Source: Larix sibirica
Taxonomy: Eukaryota > Streptophyta > Pinopsida > Pinales > Pinaceae
DNA: 37,252 nt
Assembly (NCBI GenBank): GCA_004151065.3
Contig: NWUY0300013485.1
Coordinates: 41,175-78,426, forward strand
Reading direction: 5' to 3'
The notes beneath the pieces are model-generated. The model was not told the DNA's origin and did not search any database. It saw nothing but the letters and a program-made list of their open reading frames with translations. How positions within the stretch are numbered: the first letter of the stretch is position 1; each line of letters begins with the position of its first letter. A program made the translations under genes and the position numbers. Positions 10,001-19,419 of the stretch are shown here, piece after piece.

Positions 10001-13000
10001 GCTGATAAAATACTTTCATTTTCTCATATTGATGGGACAGAAGAGATCGACAACCCTAGGATCAAGTCTCATCGACCTCTTTCAATTATGCCCGTTTCTA
10101 TTTTGAAACTGAGCATCTTGAGTCAATGGCAGATAACAAGTGAGTGCACCCCAAAGAAGGAAGTTATATAGAGAAAAAACACAAACAAACATGAAATTGA
10201 GAAATCACATTTATTTCATTGTTTATCCATTCCTCACATTTCAACCCTTTTAGTCATTTTTCTCTTAAAAAAAACCACAAGAATAAACTATAACAAATGG
10301 GAAAAAAGGTGTTATATTAATAGAGATATAAAGTTAAGCCAATGTAGATGCTGCCAAACTTGATAATTAAGCTACAAAATTACAGTATTCATGAGCAGTA
10401 CACAATTTTGGTGTTTTACCCATTCCTCACACATTTCAACCCTTTTCTTTGTCATCTTCCCCTAAAAAGAATCAACAGGCAACAACAAGAATAAACTGTA
10501 ACAAATGGAAAAAAGGGTGTTATATCGATAGATATTTAAAGTTAGGCCAATGCAGATGCTACCAAGCTTGAAAATAAAGCTACAAAATTACAGTATTCAT
10601 GAGCAGAAAACAAAACTTTGGTATTTTGGGGTTCATGAGTTGAGCTTCAGCGATTAACATGTAAAGATTCAAGGTAGATGCTCATCTTTCCCAACAATTT
10701 TTCTTACATTATTTCATAAATCCTTGATAGGGAAGTGGTATCTAGTCTCTGTAGCAGTCTATTATGGCAGGCTGTTATAGGTCCAACCACTTTTTGTTTT
10801 TCTTTTAGCATTTTTGGATTTTATGGGTACACTATTGATCTCTTTTCTAAGCACAAGTTTTATTCAAAATGTAACATTATATTTAGCATATTTTATTTAT
10901 AAACCATGTATTTAATTTATTACTATCAATTAAAATGTAGTTTTTCGAAGCTTTTCATTATCAATTTTCATTATTTCATTATCAATCATTATCAAAAGGC
11001 TGCATGAATATATACCCTTCATGCTAAAATTAGGGCTGCATGAATATATACCCTTCATGCACCCTTCATGCTAAAATTAAGACTAGCCATTCAAATTTGA
11101 TCTCTTGTTGAGCAATGAGAACTTCACCAGTGAGCTAAAGACTTCAAAACTTATCCACCACTTGAATTGTCGCTTAGCTAGTAACCACAAACTTTAGAAG
11201 TGATATCAACGACTAAAGCCTTCAACGGCAGAAAAAGTAGCAAATTTTATATCCAAAAGATAATTCTTACATTTATTATATGCGAAAGAGAATGCATGAG
11301 AATTCTTGCATACATTATATCGAAGATAGAATGCTTTGCATTATCCTGCTTTTGAGTTGTTATCGACAATCTTGACTGATAAATGTTTGTTTGGCACAGC
11401 ATGTTAAATAATTTTGTATCAGAGGCTGACCCGTTACTAACATGTTACTCCAATTTAAAAACAACTTTTTTAAATCACAGACCTGTTGGCAAACTTGTTA
11501 GTTGCCTGTCGAGAGATGTTTCATAACTTCTGCATGTTGGTGAAAAATTTTCATTCTGTTTTAAAAAATCCTGCCCTTGTTTTAAAACAATAACAGGAGC
11601 TACCTTGCCAGCACTCGGCCGAGAGATGCTCCAGAACCTGGGAAGATGGTGTCAAAAAGTTTCATTCTGCTTTAAAAGATGTTTCTAGACTTGCTCTATA
11701 ATGTGAAAATGGGACTAAGCAGATTCGCTGTAGTTTAAAATGCCTTTTTGGAGTGAATCAATTATAAAAAGATACATTAGTTACTTTTTGTCAGAACAAA
11801 ATCAACTGTTAATTTTTTTTAAAAACAACATTTTTATTCTGTTTCAAGGAATTCAATTTAGAAAGAGGTGGAAAGGTGAGGCCCTTCTTCGGGTGGAAGG
11901 CGATGAACGCACTCAATGGAAGATCATATCACTAAGATGAAGATGCTTTAGTCTGGACCAAAAACCAATCTAGGATACATAAAACTCGTGGTCCACAATA
12001 AGAAGATTCAGGGTTGTAGCCATCATGAATAGGACCCATTCTAAAAGAGGAACAACCATGGTCCTGCTAATTACATGCAATGAGGAAGAGGAGTCCTAAA
12101 TTCAGGTATGAGCCTACTCCGACTCTTTCACAAGCTTTAGAGAAGGGGTCCAAAGACATGCCATATTGCAGACTACCTTTCCACTGGGCCTTGCAAAGGA
12201 ATTTGGATTGCAAGACGGGCTTTTAGAAGGAAAAACAAACCCTTTCCATTGGACCTCTCCGGATCTCACCAAACTCACCAATGCCTAGGCCGATTAAGCC
12301 AGGAACTTAGGCCTTTTTTGATAGAGCACGTTAAAGAGAACTTATCTGAACGGGAATCTCATTTTCAATTAAATGAATTACAGGATTGAGAGAAGGCACA
12401 TTTATTCTTGCAAGTCATCAGCTCTGAAAATATCGTTTAAAAAATGGCTACCCTATTTCATTATTTGGTGTAAAACACTGCACAGTTTCCCCTTTCAAAA
12501 AAGTATACACATGCAAAACCTACTTTTCAACTCTTACCACATGACTTCACACTCAAAAATAGATCAGAGGAAAGAAGGCAATCCATTCTTCACATTTACA
12601 GCAGATGTATATATAAAGACAAGAAATAAAGACCGGCCGACCTGAATATGATGGCAAATGTAGGCACTCCCAGTCCGAACCACAACTTCATGAGCAGAAG
12701 CTGTAGGAATATTACAAGGATGCCACCTTAATTTCAGTCCATTAGCATTCAAAGCGAGTCATTGCCTGGAAGGCTCACGGCTTTGCCAAGATGGACTGTC
12801 CCAAATCTACAACCATTTAGCCACACCTATCCATTTCAAATTTTCAACGGTGAAAGAGAAGGAATTTCGGCTGCTTTTACAGAAGGCAATTGAGAAGAAA
12901 CATTTGACCAAGCGTAATACGAAACTGCAGAAGCCATAAAGTAGTCAACAGAGGTTTTCATTAATATGCACATCATAGCGAGCGACAAGTTCATGGAAAT

Positions 13001-13240
13001 TGAACCAGGGCTTTCTGAGATGCACTCATAAGATTTCCTGTTGGTCACACTTAAAAATCACATATATCAACGCTCTTAACAAACTCGATATGCTTTCTTA
13101 TAAGCGGACCTTACACAGAGAGATACCGATGCTAACAAAGGAAATGAATTGTTCCTACTCTGCTAAGCATATACTTCTGAGATTTACCGAGCAGCTTGCT
13201 ACTACAAATAGAATTTCTTCACGCCGGACCTCGAACCCTA
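7031..13240 (+). repeat. 6.2 kb direct duplication, copy 2
   Basis: This is copy 2 of 802-7011 and carries the same contents at +6229: 57-base units from 7543 and 7986, the 42-45-base tandem repeat at 8643-8739, the 195-base duplication at about 10221-10614, the hairpin units at 10998-11079, the period-110 repeat at 11510-11679 and the exon-like minus-strand fragment at 12639-13029. No further gene was recognised. Unlike copy 1, it continues into unique sequence at 13241, so this copy is in the correct context on its right side. Confidence 0.9.
12639..13029 (-). pseudogene. Exon-like fragment of an unrecognised gene (copy 2)
   Basis: Identical to the fragment at 6410-6800, with the same three in-frame stops and the same HEVVVRT and FNFHELVARYDVHINE segments. 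It lies about 200 bases left of the CCCTAA array. If a promoter and leader exist for it, they would lie between 13030 and 13290. Function is unknown. Confidence 0.3.
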
Positions 13241-13490
13241 GGGCTTCAAACCCTAACCCTAACCCTAACCTTAACCTTAACCTAAGAATTTCTAAACCCT
13301 CACCTTAACCTAGGACGTTCTAAACCCTGACTTTAACCTCGGGCCTTCTAAAACTCTAACCTCCCCACCTTGAACCCTAGGGCTTCAAACCCTAACCATA
13401 ACCTACGAATTTCCAAACCCTGACCTGAACCTAGGACGTTCTAAACCCTAACTTTAACCTCGGGCCTTCTAAAACTCTAACCTCCCCATT
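13233..13490. repeat. Telomere-like CCCTAA/CCTTAA array, two long units
   Basis: A first unit starts at 13233 ('gaaccctagggcttcaaa'), includes three perfect CCCTAA hexamers at 13251-13268 and then CCTTAA variants to about 13286, and ends in 'cgggccttctaaaactctaa'. A second unit starts at 13372 with the same opening and ending but lacks about 20 bases of the hexamer run. The hexamer is the TTAGGG type, not the TTTAGGG type most common in plants. The array is interstitial and degenerate, so it says little about the real telomere. Confidence 0.75.
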
Positions 13491-13578
13491 AGTAATCCTC
13501 TCCATTCCGTGGAGATAACAAGACTCCCAAATGTTGAGTTTTAGAAGGCCCGAGGTTAAAGTTAGGGTTTAAAACGTC
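13435..13578. repeat. 43-base inverted repeat with 58-base spacer
   Basis: Bases 13435-13477 (opening 'gacgttctaaaccctaactt') are the reverse complement of 13536-13578, with one mismatch. The left arm is the 3' part of the second telomere-like unit, so the right arm is an inverted partial third copy. It could form a hairpin, or be the trace of an inverted duplication at a break point. Confidence 0.8.
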
Positions 13579-13695
13579 ATATATATATATATTTGATTAA
13601 AAAATTATAATTTTATACGTCAAAACGAAATTATATTTTTTAAAAATATAATTTTATAAAATAAAAACAAAATTACATTTTAAAAATGTCCATTA
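13579..13695. other. AT-rich spacer
   Basis: Almost pure A and T, with 'atatatatatat' at the start and several short self-complementary runs such as 'ttttaaaaatataatttta'. No gene is present. Confidence 0.6.
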
Positions 13696-14111
13696 CATTT
13701 TTCACCCATTTTCAACAAAACATTACCATCTACAACTCTCTGAGTTACATCTCTTTTTGGTGAACTAAGCAATGGACTTTTCTTCACTCATATTTCAAGT
13801 ATGGTGCTATTTCAATAGTTTGTCATAAAGATGCCTACTACATTTTTCACCCACTTTCAACCATTTTCAAGTTACATCACTTTTTGGTGAACTAAGCAAT
13901 AGACTTTTCTTCACTCATATTTCAAGTATGTTGCTATTTCAATAGTTTGTCATAAAGATGCCCACTACATTTTTCACCCACTTTCAACCATTTTCAACCA
14001 AACATTACTATGTACAACTTCTAAGTTACATTATATTTTTGGTGAACTAAGGAAGAGACTTTTCTTCACTCATATTTCAAGTATGGTGCTATTTCAATAG
14101 TTTGTCATAAA
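13696..14111. repeat. Three-unit tandem repeat, 127-145 bases
   Basis: Units begin with 'catttttcaccca' at 13696, 13841 and 13968. Each contains 'tttttggtgaactaag' and 'cttttcttcactcatatttc' and ends with 'caatagtttgtcataaa'. The second unit lacks about 20 bases present in the other two (the 'aacattac...tacaact' part). No coding potential is seen. Confidence 0.85.
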
Positions 14112-14259
14112 CTTATCATAAAAAATAAAAATAAAACTAAAAACTCATATACTTAAACTATATTTTTAAATAAGCAACATCATTTTTAGTAGAAACTAGA
14201 AATATGTGACTATCCATTATTATTATTTTTAAAACCATCACGTTAAAGGTCTCGGGTCA
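14112..14259. other. AT-rich spacer before LINE C, nothing recognised
   Basis: An A-rich and T-rich stretch without repeats or coding signs. The 3' end of LINE C should lie in or just right of it, but no clean poly(T) run marks the end on this strand. Confidence 0.4.
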
Positions 14260-14419
14260 TATTTTGGCAATATATATTTTTTATGATCCCAAATATGCCA
14301 TTGACCCAATCCCAACAACAAACTAGCTTTGGGCAATAAGTTTGCTTAAACATTCGTTTCTCTATAAACATGTAAGAAAGATATGTTAGGTATCAGATTT
14401 TTCAATAAAGAGACTTCAT

Positions 14420-14725
14420 CAATTATGGGCCCCAACGACAAAAAAATTGTACCATAGATAGACCTTTCGACCAGTTTATTACCAACTTAGAGTTCCCCAT
14501 CACCTGCAGTTTTTGTACTCTACACTCAAAAGCCAAAGACAAAACCAATTTTAGAGCCAATAATTATGCTTTGTTATTTGAGCTTTCTCCTAACTTAGCT
14601 TTGACTTTATAGTATGAGTATCAAAAAGATGTAATAGCCCACCAGCTCCCCCTCTTGGAGGATCACCCTACAACTCTCCATCAAAACAAGCCCAGGCCCC
14701 ATATTTGTCTATCTCTTTTGGAATC
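14420..14725 (-). pseudogene. LINE C ORF2: RNase H remnant
   Basis: The frame shows FDGEL, a TAG, then GDPPRGGAGGLLHL, which is the first strand of a plant LINE RNase H. The first catalytic Asp is at 14680-14682. Further left, after one frameshift, GNSKLVINW corresponds to the GDSxxV motif, but the catalytic Asp is replaced by Asn, a change explained by one G-to-A substitution. The domain would degrade the RNA strand of the RNA-DNA hybrid in an active element. Here it is broken by at least three stops and a frameshift. Confidence 0.7.
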
Positions 14726-14959
14726 ACAATTCGGGGAGATGGAGCATTTTTATCTTATTTGAAACTCTTTAAAATGGTGAGACCTTAAATAACACAAAGT
14801 TGCAAGGGAATTAACTTACCTTCAAACAAACAACAATTCCTTGATAGCCACACTCCCCACACAACAATTAGAAGAAGGCCCCAAAAGCTTTTAAGGATAG
14901 GTTTCCACACTAGTAACACAGACATTCATTAACAATTAATCCCTACCAGACCCCTCTAT

Positions 14960-15482
14960 GACTAACAGCCTTTTCTAATTCCTCCCATACCATGGTAGAA
15001 TAAGGACAAGTAATAAAAAGATGTGAAGTGTCTTTGAGCCCTTCTTCACATAATGAACAGCGACCAAGGCCATGTTAGCTCTTTATTTGAAAAAAGTCCC
15101 AAGTAGGAACCCTATCCATGAGACGGAGACACATAAACACCCTAGTTTTCATTGGGCATTTGAACTTCCAAATGGATTTCCACCACCAACCCATGTCTTG
15201 CTCCAATATACCTTCTCTTAATCCCTTATAACCCAATCTCATGGTATATCTTCCCCCCACTAGATTTCTTGACCAAATCAAAGAATCATTATGAGTGGTT
15301 AACCTTACATGATTGGTTCGTAAAGCTATTAAGTATGTTTTGCACATAATTCCTTCATTGCCCTCATAGCCAACTCCATCATCTTGCAACCAGCTTTGTC
15401 TCCAAACATTGGTACTTCCTTCATCTGCCACTTGACTCAAACAAAATAAACCTCTTTCTCTTAAAGAAATTACCATTTCCAT
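14960..15482 (-). pseudogene. LINE C ORF2: zf-RVT domain
   Basis: This continues in a second frame from 15482. GRYTMRLGYKGLRE and WWWKSIWKFKCPMKTRVFMC match the zf-RVT pattern of plant LINEs (a short strand, then 'W..IWK...P.K...F'). The open frame ends with a TAA at 15075, after FFQIKS. Reading through, the zinc ligands are intact: Cys at 15057-15059 and 15048-15050, His at 15021-15023 and Cys at 15006-15008, spaced C-x2-C-x8-H-x4-C. A TAG follows in GVW*GLI. The predicted role in an active element is nucleic-acid binding by ORF2 protein. Confidence 0.8.
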
Positions 15483-16100
15483 GGGTAGATTATAGTGTTC
15501 ACCACTTCCCCACCCAAGGGGTCTTCACTCAATCTTGCATTATTACCATTCCTCACCATCCAGACAAGCCAATTCCCAACAAGTGGATACACTTCAACAA
15601 TAGCTTTCCAAATAATAGAACCATGCCTGAGTCTTTTCAGGGTTTTGAACCAATATTCTACTGATAATGGATCCAAATACTTCCTACAAATAGCCTTAAC
15701 CCATAGATCCTTACCTTCAATAATTCTCCAAGCCTTTTTTGTTGGTAGAGCCTTTGCAAAAGCTGGAAGAAACTTTATGCCCCAACCTCCAAAAACTTTT
15801 GGAAGCACTATCTTTTTCCACAAAACCCACAGAAATGGTCTTTTCTCTTGATCACCAACCCATAGAAACATGAAACTTAATTTCCATATATATTCCAATA
15901 TCCCTTTTGGAACAAGAGTGAGTGCAACCCCATACACGAGAATAGATTAAATAACTAATTTTACAAACACCAGACGACCCCCTCTAGAGAACCATTTATT
16001 GCACCAAACCACAAGTCTCATTTCAACTTTTGAAATCAACTAGGACCAATATATTTTGGAATAGTCAATGGATTTAATATAGGACCCTGAGAGAGAGGGG
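15470..16100 (-). pseudogene. LINE C ORF2: C-terminal RT segment
   Basis: The frame from about 16100 to 15470 contains FSRGGRLVFVK, the GGRL motif typical of the post-palm region of plant L1 RTs. It is followed by a proline-containing segment ending in LTLVPKGILE, then FLWVG and KVFGGWGIKFL, matching the conserved 'GG(W/L)G(I/L)' step that precedes the connection region. Two in-frame stops interrupt it: a TAG in WS*LIS, where the family usually has Trp, and a TAA in LVI*SIL, where Gln is usual. The frame ends at 15470, where the zf-RVT frame overlaps it by 13 bases, which indicates a frameshift. Confidence 0.8.
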
Positions 16101-16149
16101 TTTCTAGGGTTTCTTCAAATTGAACTAGGCGACAAGGTTGCAAAACTTG

Positions 16150-16694
16150 ATGGCCTCCAAGAAGGGAGGGAGAGGCACTCCCTTTTACAAGGACATGGTG
16201 AATGCACGGCATGGGGAAAGCCCTTCATCTGCAACAATAAATCGAAATAATATGAACCCGACAACAGTTTAATCATTAGGAACGAGAGGGGTAGGGATCC
16301 CCATTCGGATCTTGGATCTGCAAACGACAGAAGAGCAAACCCTAGTCCTAAACCAAATCCTCCTACTCAATGTAGTTGCATATCGAAAGTGGCAATGATT
16401 CCAAAGTATGATATTACCTCACACAAGATTGGTTATTACATTCATTTTTATGAGAGATCATGCGGTGATAGGGAACTTTATGTGGTTTTGGCCCATGGAG
16501 AAAGCTCTCAACTGCTGGATAGCGACAAAATGGAAACCCAAGGGCCATGTGGAGCTAAAGTTGGGATCGAAAGGTTTTTTCAACGTAATATTTACTAACC
16601 TATAGGATGGAAATTGGGTGTTTGATAACGGTCCCTACTTTTTTAACTATGTAGGCTTGTTTTTAAGAGATTGGAAGGAAATATTTTCCCCTTA
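16150..16694 (+). pseudogene. LINE A ORF1, N-terminal half (DUF4283)
   Basis: ATG at 16150 opens a frame that continues to 16694 without a frameshift but with three stops: TAA at 16270, TGA at 16396 and TAG at 16603. All three fit single C-to-T changes (CAA, CGA, CAG). The N terminus is basic and serine-rich (MASKKGGRGTPFYKD), as in many plant LINE ORF1 proteins. From about residue 105 it matches DUF4283: HAVIGNFMWFWPMEKALNCW, then HVELKLGSKGFFNVIF, DNGPYFF and LFLRDWKE. ORF1 protein is expected to bind element RNA. The domain is cut at FSPY by the inserted unit and resumes at 34229. Confidence 0.85.
16690..16694. other. Left target-site duplication CCTTA
   Basis: CCTTA directly precedes the inserted unit, which starts TGTTGCAG at 16695. 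The same five bases follow its end at 34229-34233. CCTTAT is shared if the boundary is moved by one base. Confidence 0.7.
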
Positions 16695-16899
16695 TGTTGC
16701 AGCTTCAACCACCTTCCCCATTATTTTCTTTTGAAAATATTGGGGCCCCTCCTTGATTTTTGGCCTATACTTGTTTAGAGCATATGGATCCCTCTTAAAC
16801 TAAGTCAAGTACTGCCCAAGGCTGGCTTGTTCATAAAAAGAGAAAACACTTAGCCATTTTCCGACTTTCCTTAATCGACCTTTTTCCCCAAGCTTTAGC

Positions 16900-17310
16900 A
16901 TTTCAATGAGTTTGTCGAAACGTCGATGAAGCTTCTAATTTCCTGCCAAAATGTCGACGTAACTCAACTTTTGTCGTTGAAACTTTGGAAAACTTTACCT
17001 GAGACTACCTAAACGCCTCTTTTTGTCGATGTGTCGCTGAAATTTTTGAATGAACCTCGAAACGGGTCAGCATCTTTTCAATTTCTTGTTGATCTAACTT
17101 GACATTTGGCGTCAAAATGTAACTTTAGCAAACTTCCTGTTTTCATGCTGAAATGTATCAGCAAAACTTGTGATATTCCGCCGACATGGGTTGCAGCAAC
17201 TTGGCATTTCACACCAAAACGTAGTATCGCAAAAACTTAAGATTTTGCACTGAAATTGGTCGAGGCAACTCGCCTTTGTTCACCAAAATAGGTCGATAAA
17301 CTTTCAAAAA
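16900..17310. repeat. Diverged GTCG/AAA-rich repeats upstream of the gene
   Basis: At least seven loosely related segments share the theme 'tttgtcg(a/t)(c/t)gaaa' or 'caaaatgtcgacg', spaced about 40-60 bases apart (for example near 16910, 16950, 16970, 17023, 17110 and 17255). They are too diverged to define one consensus. They lie in the expected promoter or leader region of the gene that starts at 17380. Confidence 0.4.
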
Positions 17311-17379
17311 AACACCAATTTTGTTCTTTATTTATGTTTATTTAGACTTAGGGTTTTTGGGATCTTTTAATAGGCAAAA

Positions 17380-17508
17380 ATGCCATTTTCCCCATCTTTG
17401 TCGCCAAATGAATCTGTTCAAGCCCATGCCACTTGGACAAGATTCTTCACTCGGTTCACTCGGCATCAACTACCAATTGGTCTTGCACACTTGTCATCTA
17501 TTCTCCAG
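17380..17508 (+). CDS. Unrecognised gene, exon 1 (43 codons)
   Basis: ATG at 17380 opens 43 codons ending precisely at CTCCAG/GTAAGT, a near-perfect plant 5' splice site at 17509. The peptide starts MPFSPSLSPNESV, contains TWTRFFTRFTRHQLPIG and ends HLSSILQ. It is Ser/Pro-rich and then basic, with no evident signal peptide. Splicing in phase 0 to an acceptor ending at 18033 joins it in frame to the long second exon. The short peptide alone carries no known domain. The exon itself has no stop, unlike exon 2. An unrelated overlapping frame (17321-17512) is open by chance. Confidence 0.6.
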
Positions 17509-18033
17509 GTAAGTACTACCTGTTTGCCCTTGTTTGGTGGTCTTAAACTTGTTGGTATCCACTTGCCATTTTGTGGTTGGAGAGCAATGGCCCATAATTG
17601 ATTTTATGATACTATTGGTCTCATGCTTGGTCGTTTTCCTCCCTTTTTATTGGTTCCATTGGTCAATTTTGTTTCTTTGAGCCCAGTGGTTTTGAGCTGC
17701 CAAACTTGCATTGAGTATCTTGTGCCCTAAATCTTTTCCCACACCTCTTTTGCCCAAATAAACTATATTTTGGAGCTTTCTCTCACTCCCTTCAAAGCCC
17801 AACCTTAAACCCTAGCTCTGAGAACTCATCGACCTCCTCTAAGCCTGTCTCGACTGCACACATGCTACTATGTTTTCCCCTGTGCACTAGAAAACACGTC
17901 GATTCGAGCCCTGATGAATGGACCGGGGATTTCAAACCTTGCTTGATGAACAATCTTGTTTATTTACATGAAGAGAATTTATTTATTTCTTACAAATACT
18001 TGTATTTGTTTGGCTCTTACTAGATTTGTATAG
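17509..18033 (+). other. Predicted GT-AG intron, 525 bases
   Basis: The donor GTAAGT is at 17509. The acceptor is TTTGTATAG ending at 18033, with a T-rich stretch and a plausible branch site in 'gctcttactaga' about 20 bases upstream. Intron phase is 0 and both flanking frames are kept. The intron is T-rich in its first half, and its second half contains 'aaccttaaaccctagctctg', which resembles plant gene leader sequence, so an alternative first exon inside the intron cannot be excluded. Confidence 0.55.
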
Positions 18034-19419
18034 CATTTCATGGTCAATATGAATTTTGTCCAAGATAGTGTTGTTTCCAATCACATGCAAGAGTTCAAGA
18101 TGTCTAAGAGGATCTCTAAATGCTCATTTAAAATTGTATTTGAGGTAGCATCAGATGATGAACTAGTTCAAGAAGTACTCTTGGAGGCTCAGTTCGATGA
18201 TACACAACACATCACAAGTATTGCTCCTGAATTTAAATCGGGTGAGATATATCATTTAATCAAAGACCAAAATGCTCTAGGAGCCACCATTGAAGAAGAG
18301 CTAATCTATCATAATATTAGAAATTTGGGCATTCATAAGGCTGCAGCAAGGCCTGAACTATTTCCTTGTGCCGAAGTAATAGGGTGGATCCTCCCCTATA
18401 TTGATACTCAGTCTTGTATCATTATGAGCACTATAGGAAACGACTTTGCTTCATTACAGCCTGTGCACATCGCAAAGGCATATATACTTCCAGCTCCAGG
18501 GGTATTTCTGACAGAAGAATGGCTCATATGCCTAAAACTCGATTATGTTGAATGTGTTAAGAAGATGTTGCTACCAGGGAAGTAACTGCACTAAAGGGAT
18601 AGTGGGGAATATGAAATGAAATTTTTAAAGACCCCTTTCAGGATTGTTATTGCTCTTATATGCAGACTCTATGGGATGCTCAACTCAACCCATTATAGGA
18701 TCAGTTTGGTGCCCTTTCTCTATCACATTACCATGCATGGCATTATTTTCAATTGGGCGGACATTATCTCTAAAAACATGGTACAAGAAATCAATAATGC
18801 TCAACAGGGCCTTACAGTGAAGAAAGCATAATTTCATATGTCTTCATATTTAGTGGATTGCATCATGACTTTACATCCTTTCCCTGGCCTAGGATGCAAA
18901 TGGAATCCTAATGAATCAATTTATATAGCCTATCAAATTTTGTGGGCACATAAGCATGCAAGCTATTACAAGCAAATATGCGAAGAATTCCCAGTTCCCT
19001 TCTATCGATTGATATATGAAAAGGAGCCAGATTGCATGTCTGAAGACGCTCTAACAATAGTCACCGAGTTAGGGGATTTCTATCTGACCCCTGAAAGCAC
19101 ATATCTGTGTATTTATGGAGGATCAAAGAGTCCACATTTGTTGCCCAAGTATGTCATAGATTGTATGATTTTGCAGGAAATTGTGAGGCAAACCCTCGTA
19201 AATGGCATTGGCCATTTCCTATGTACTAACAAGAATGCTTCCTGGCCCCCACTTCCTTTGATAGTTAGATTATACATATTGAACAAGTTCAAATACATCT
19301 CGGATTGGATAAAGGATTTGGACACCTTTCACTTCGGTGAGAAGATTTTCATAAGGAATGATAGTCATCAAAAGGGGGCTCTACATTGTGCATTTGTAAA
19401 AAACATTATGAATATGTAG
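18034..19419 (+). pseudogene. Unrecognised gene, exon 2: N-terminal globular domain
   Basis: One frame runs from the acceptor at 18034 to 19419 with only three stops: two TAA near 18583-18597 (PGK*LH*RDS) and a TAA near 18832 (KKA*FHM). Each could be a former CAA codon. About 460 residues can be read. Local features are an acidic start (EVASDDELVQEV), a hydrophobic helix near AEVIGWILPYID, the segment FLKTPFRIVIALICRLYG, an SSYLVDCIMTLHPFPG stretch, and APHLL-like SPHLLPKYVIDCM. No clear transmembrane segment is seen. I do not recognise the family. The long conserved-looking frame shows that it was once a protein, and the stops show this copy is inactive unless they are misread. Confidence 0.6.

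Larger units (their letters stand above)
14260..16100 (-). mobile_element. LINE C, 5'-truncated L1-type retrotransposon relic
   Basis: Reading right to left, this holds the last part of an ORF2: the end of the reverse transcriptase, a zf-RVT zinc-binding domain and an RNase H. The endonuclease, ORF1 and catalytic RT core are missing, as is usual for 5'-truncated copies. The right boundary lies near 16100, where the coding frame stops next to the 5' leader of LINE A, which runs in the opposite direction. The left boundary is approximate, and neither a poly(A) tail nor target-site duplications could be fixed. Stops and at least two frameshifts show that it is dead. Confidence 0.8.

Noticed and set aside
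13251-13286. A true chromosome end
   Set aside because: Only three perfect hexamers, mixed with variants and embedded in longer units, with ordinary sequence on both sides.
13696-14111. CRISPR-like array
   Set aside because: Units are long (127-145 bases), contiguous and without distinct spacers. It is a plain tandem repeat in a plant genome.
15495-15851. A 118-codon plus-strand open frame
   Set aside because: It lies antisense to the LINE C RT segment, which has recognisable motifs on the minus strand. It is a shadow frame.
14260-16750. Twin-priming (5' inversion) origin for LINE C plus the ORF1 at 16150
   Set aside because: The orientation fits a 5'-inverted insertion, but the ORF1 continues beyond the insertion at 34229 into its own ORF2, so it belongs to a separate, longer element.
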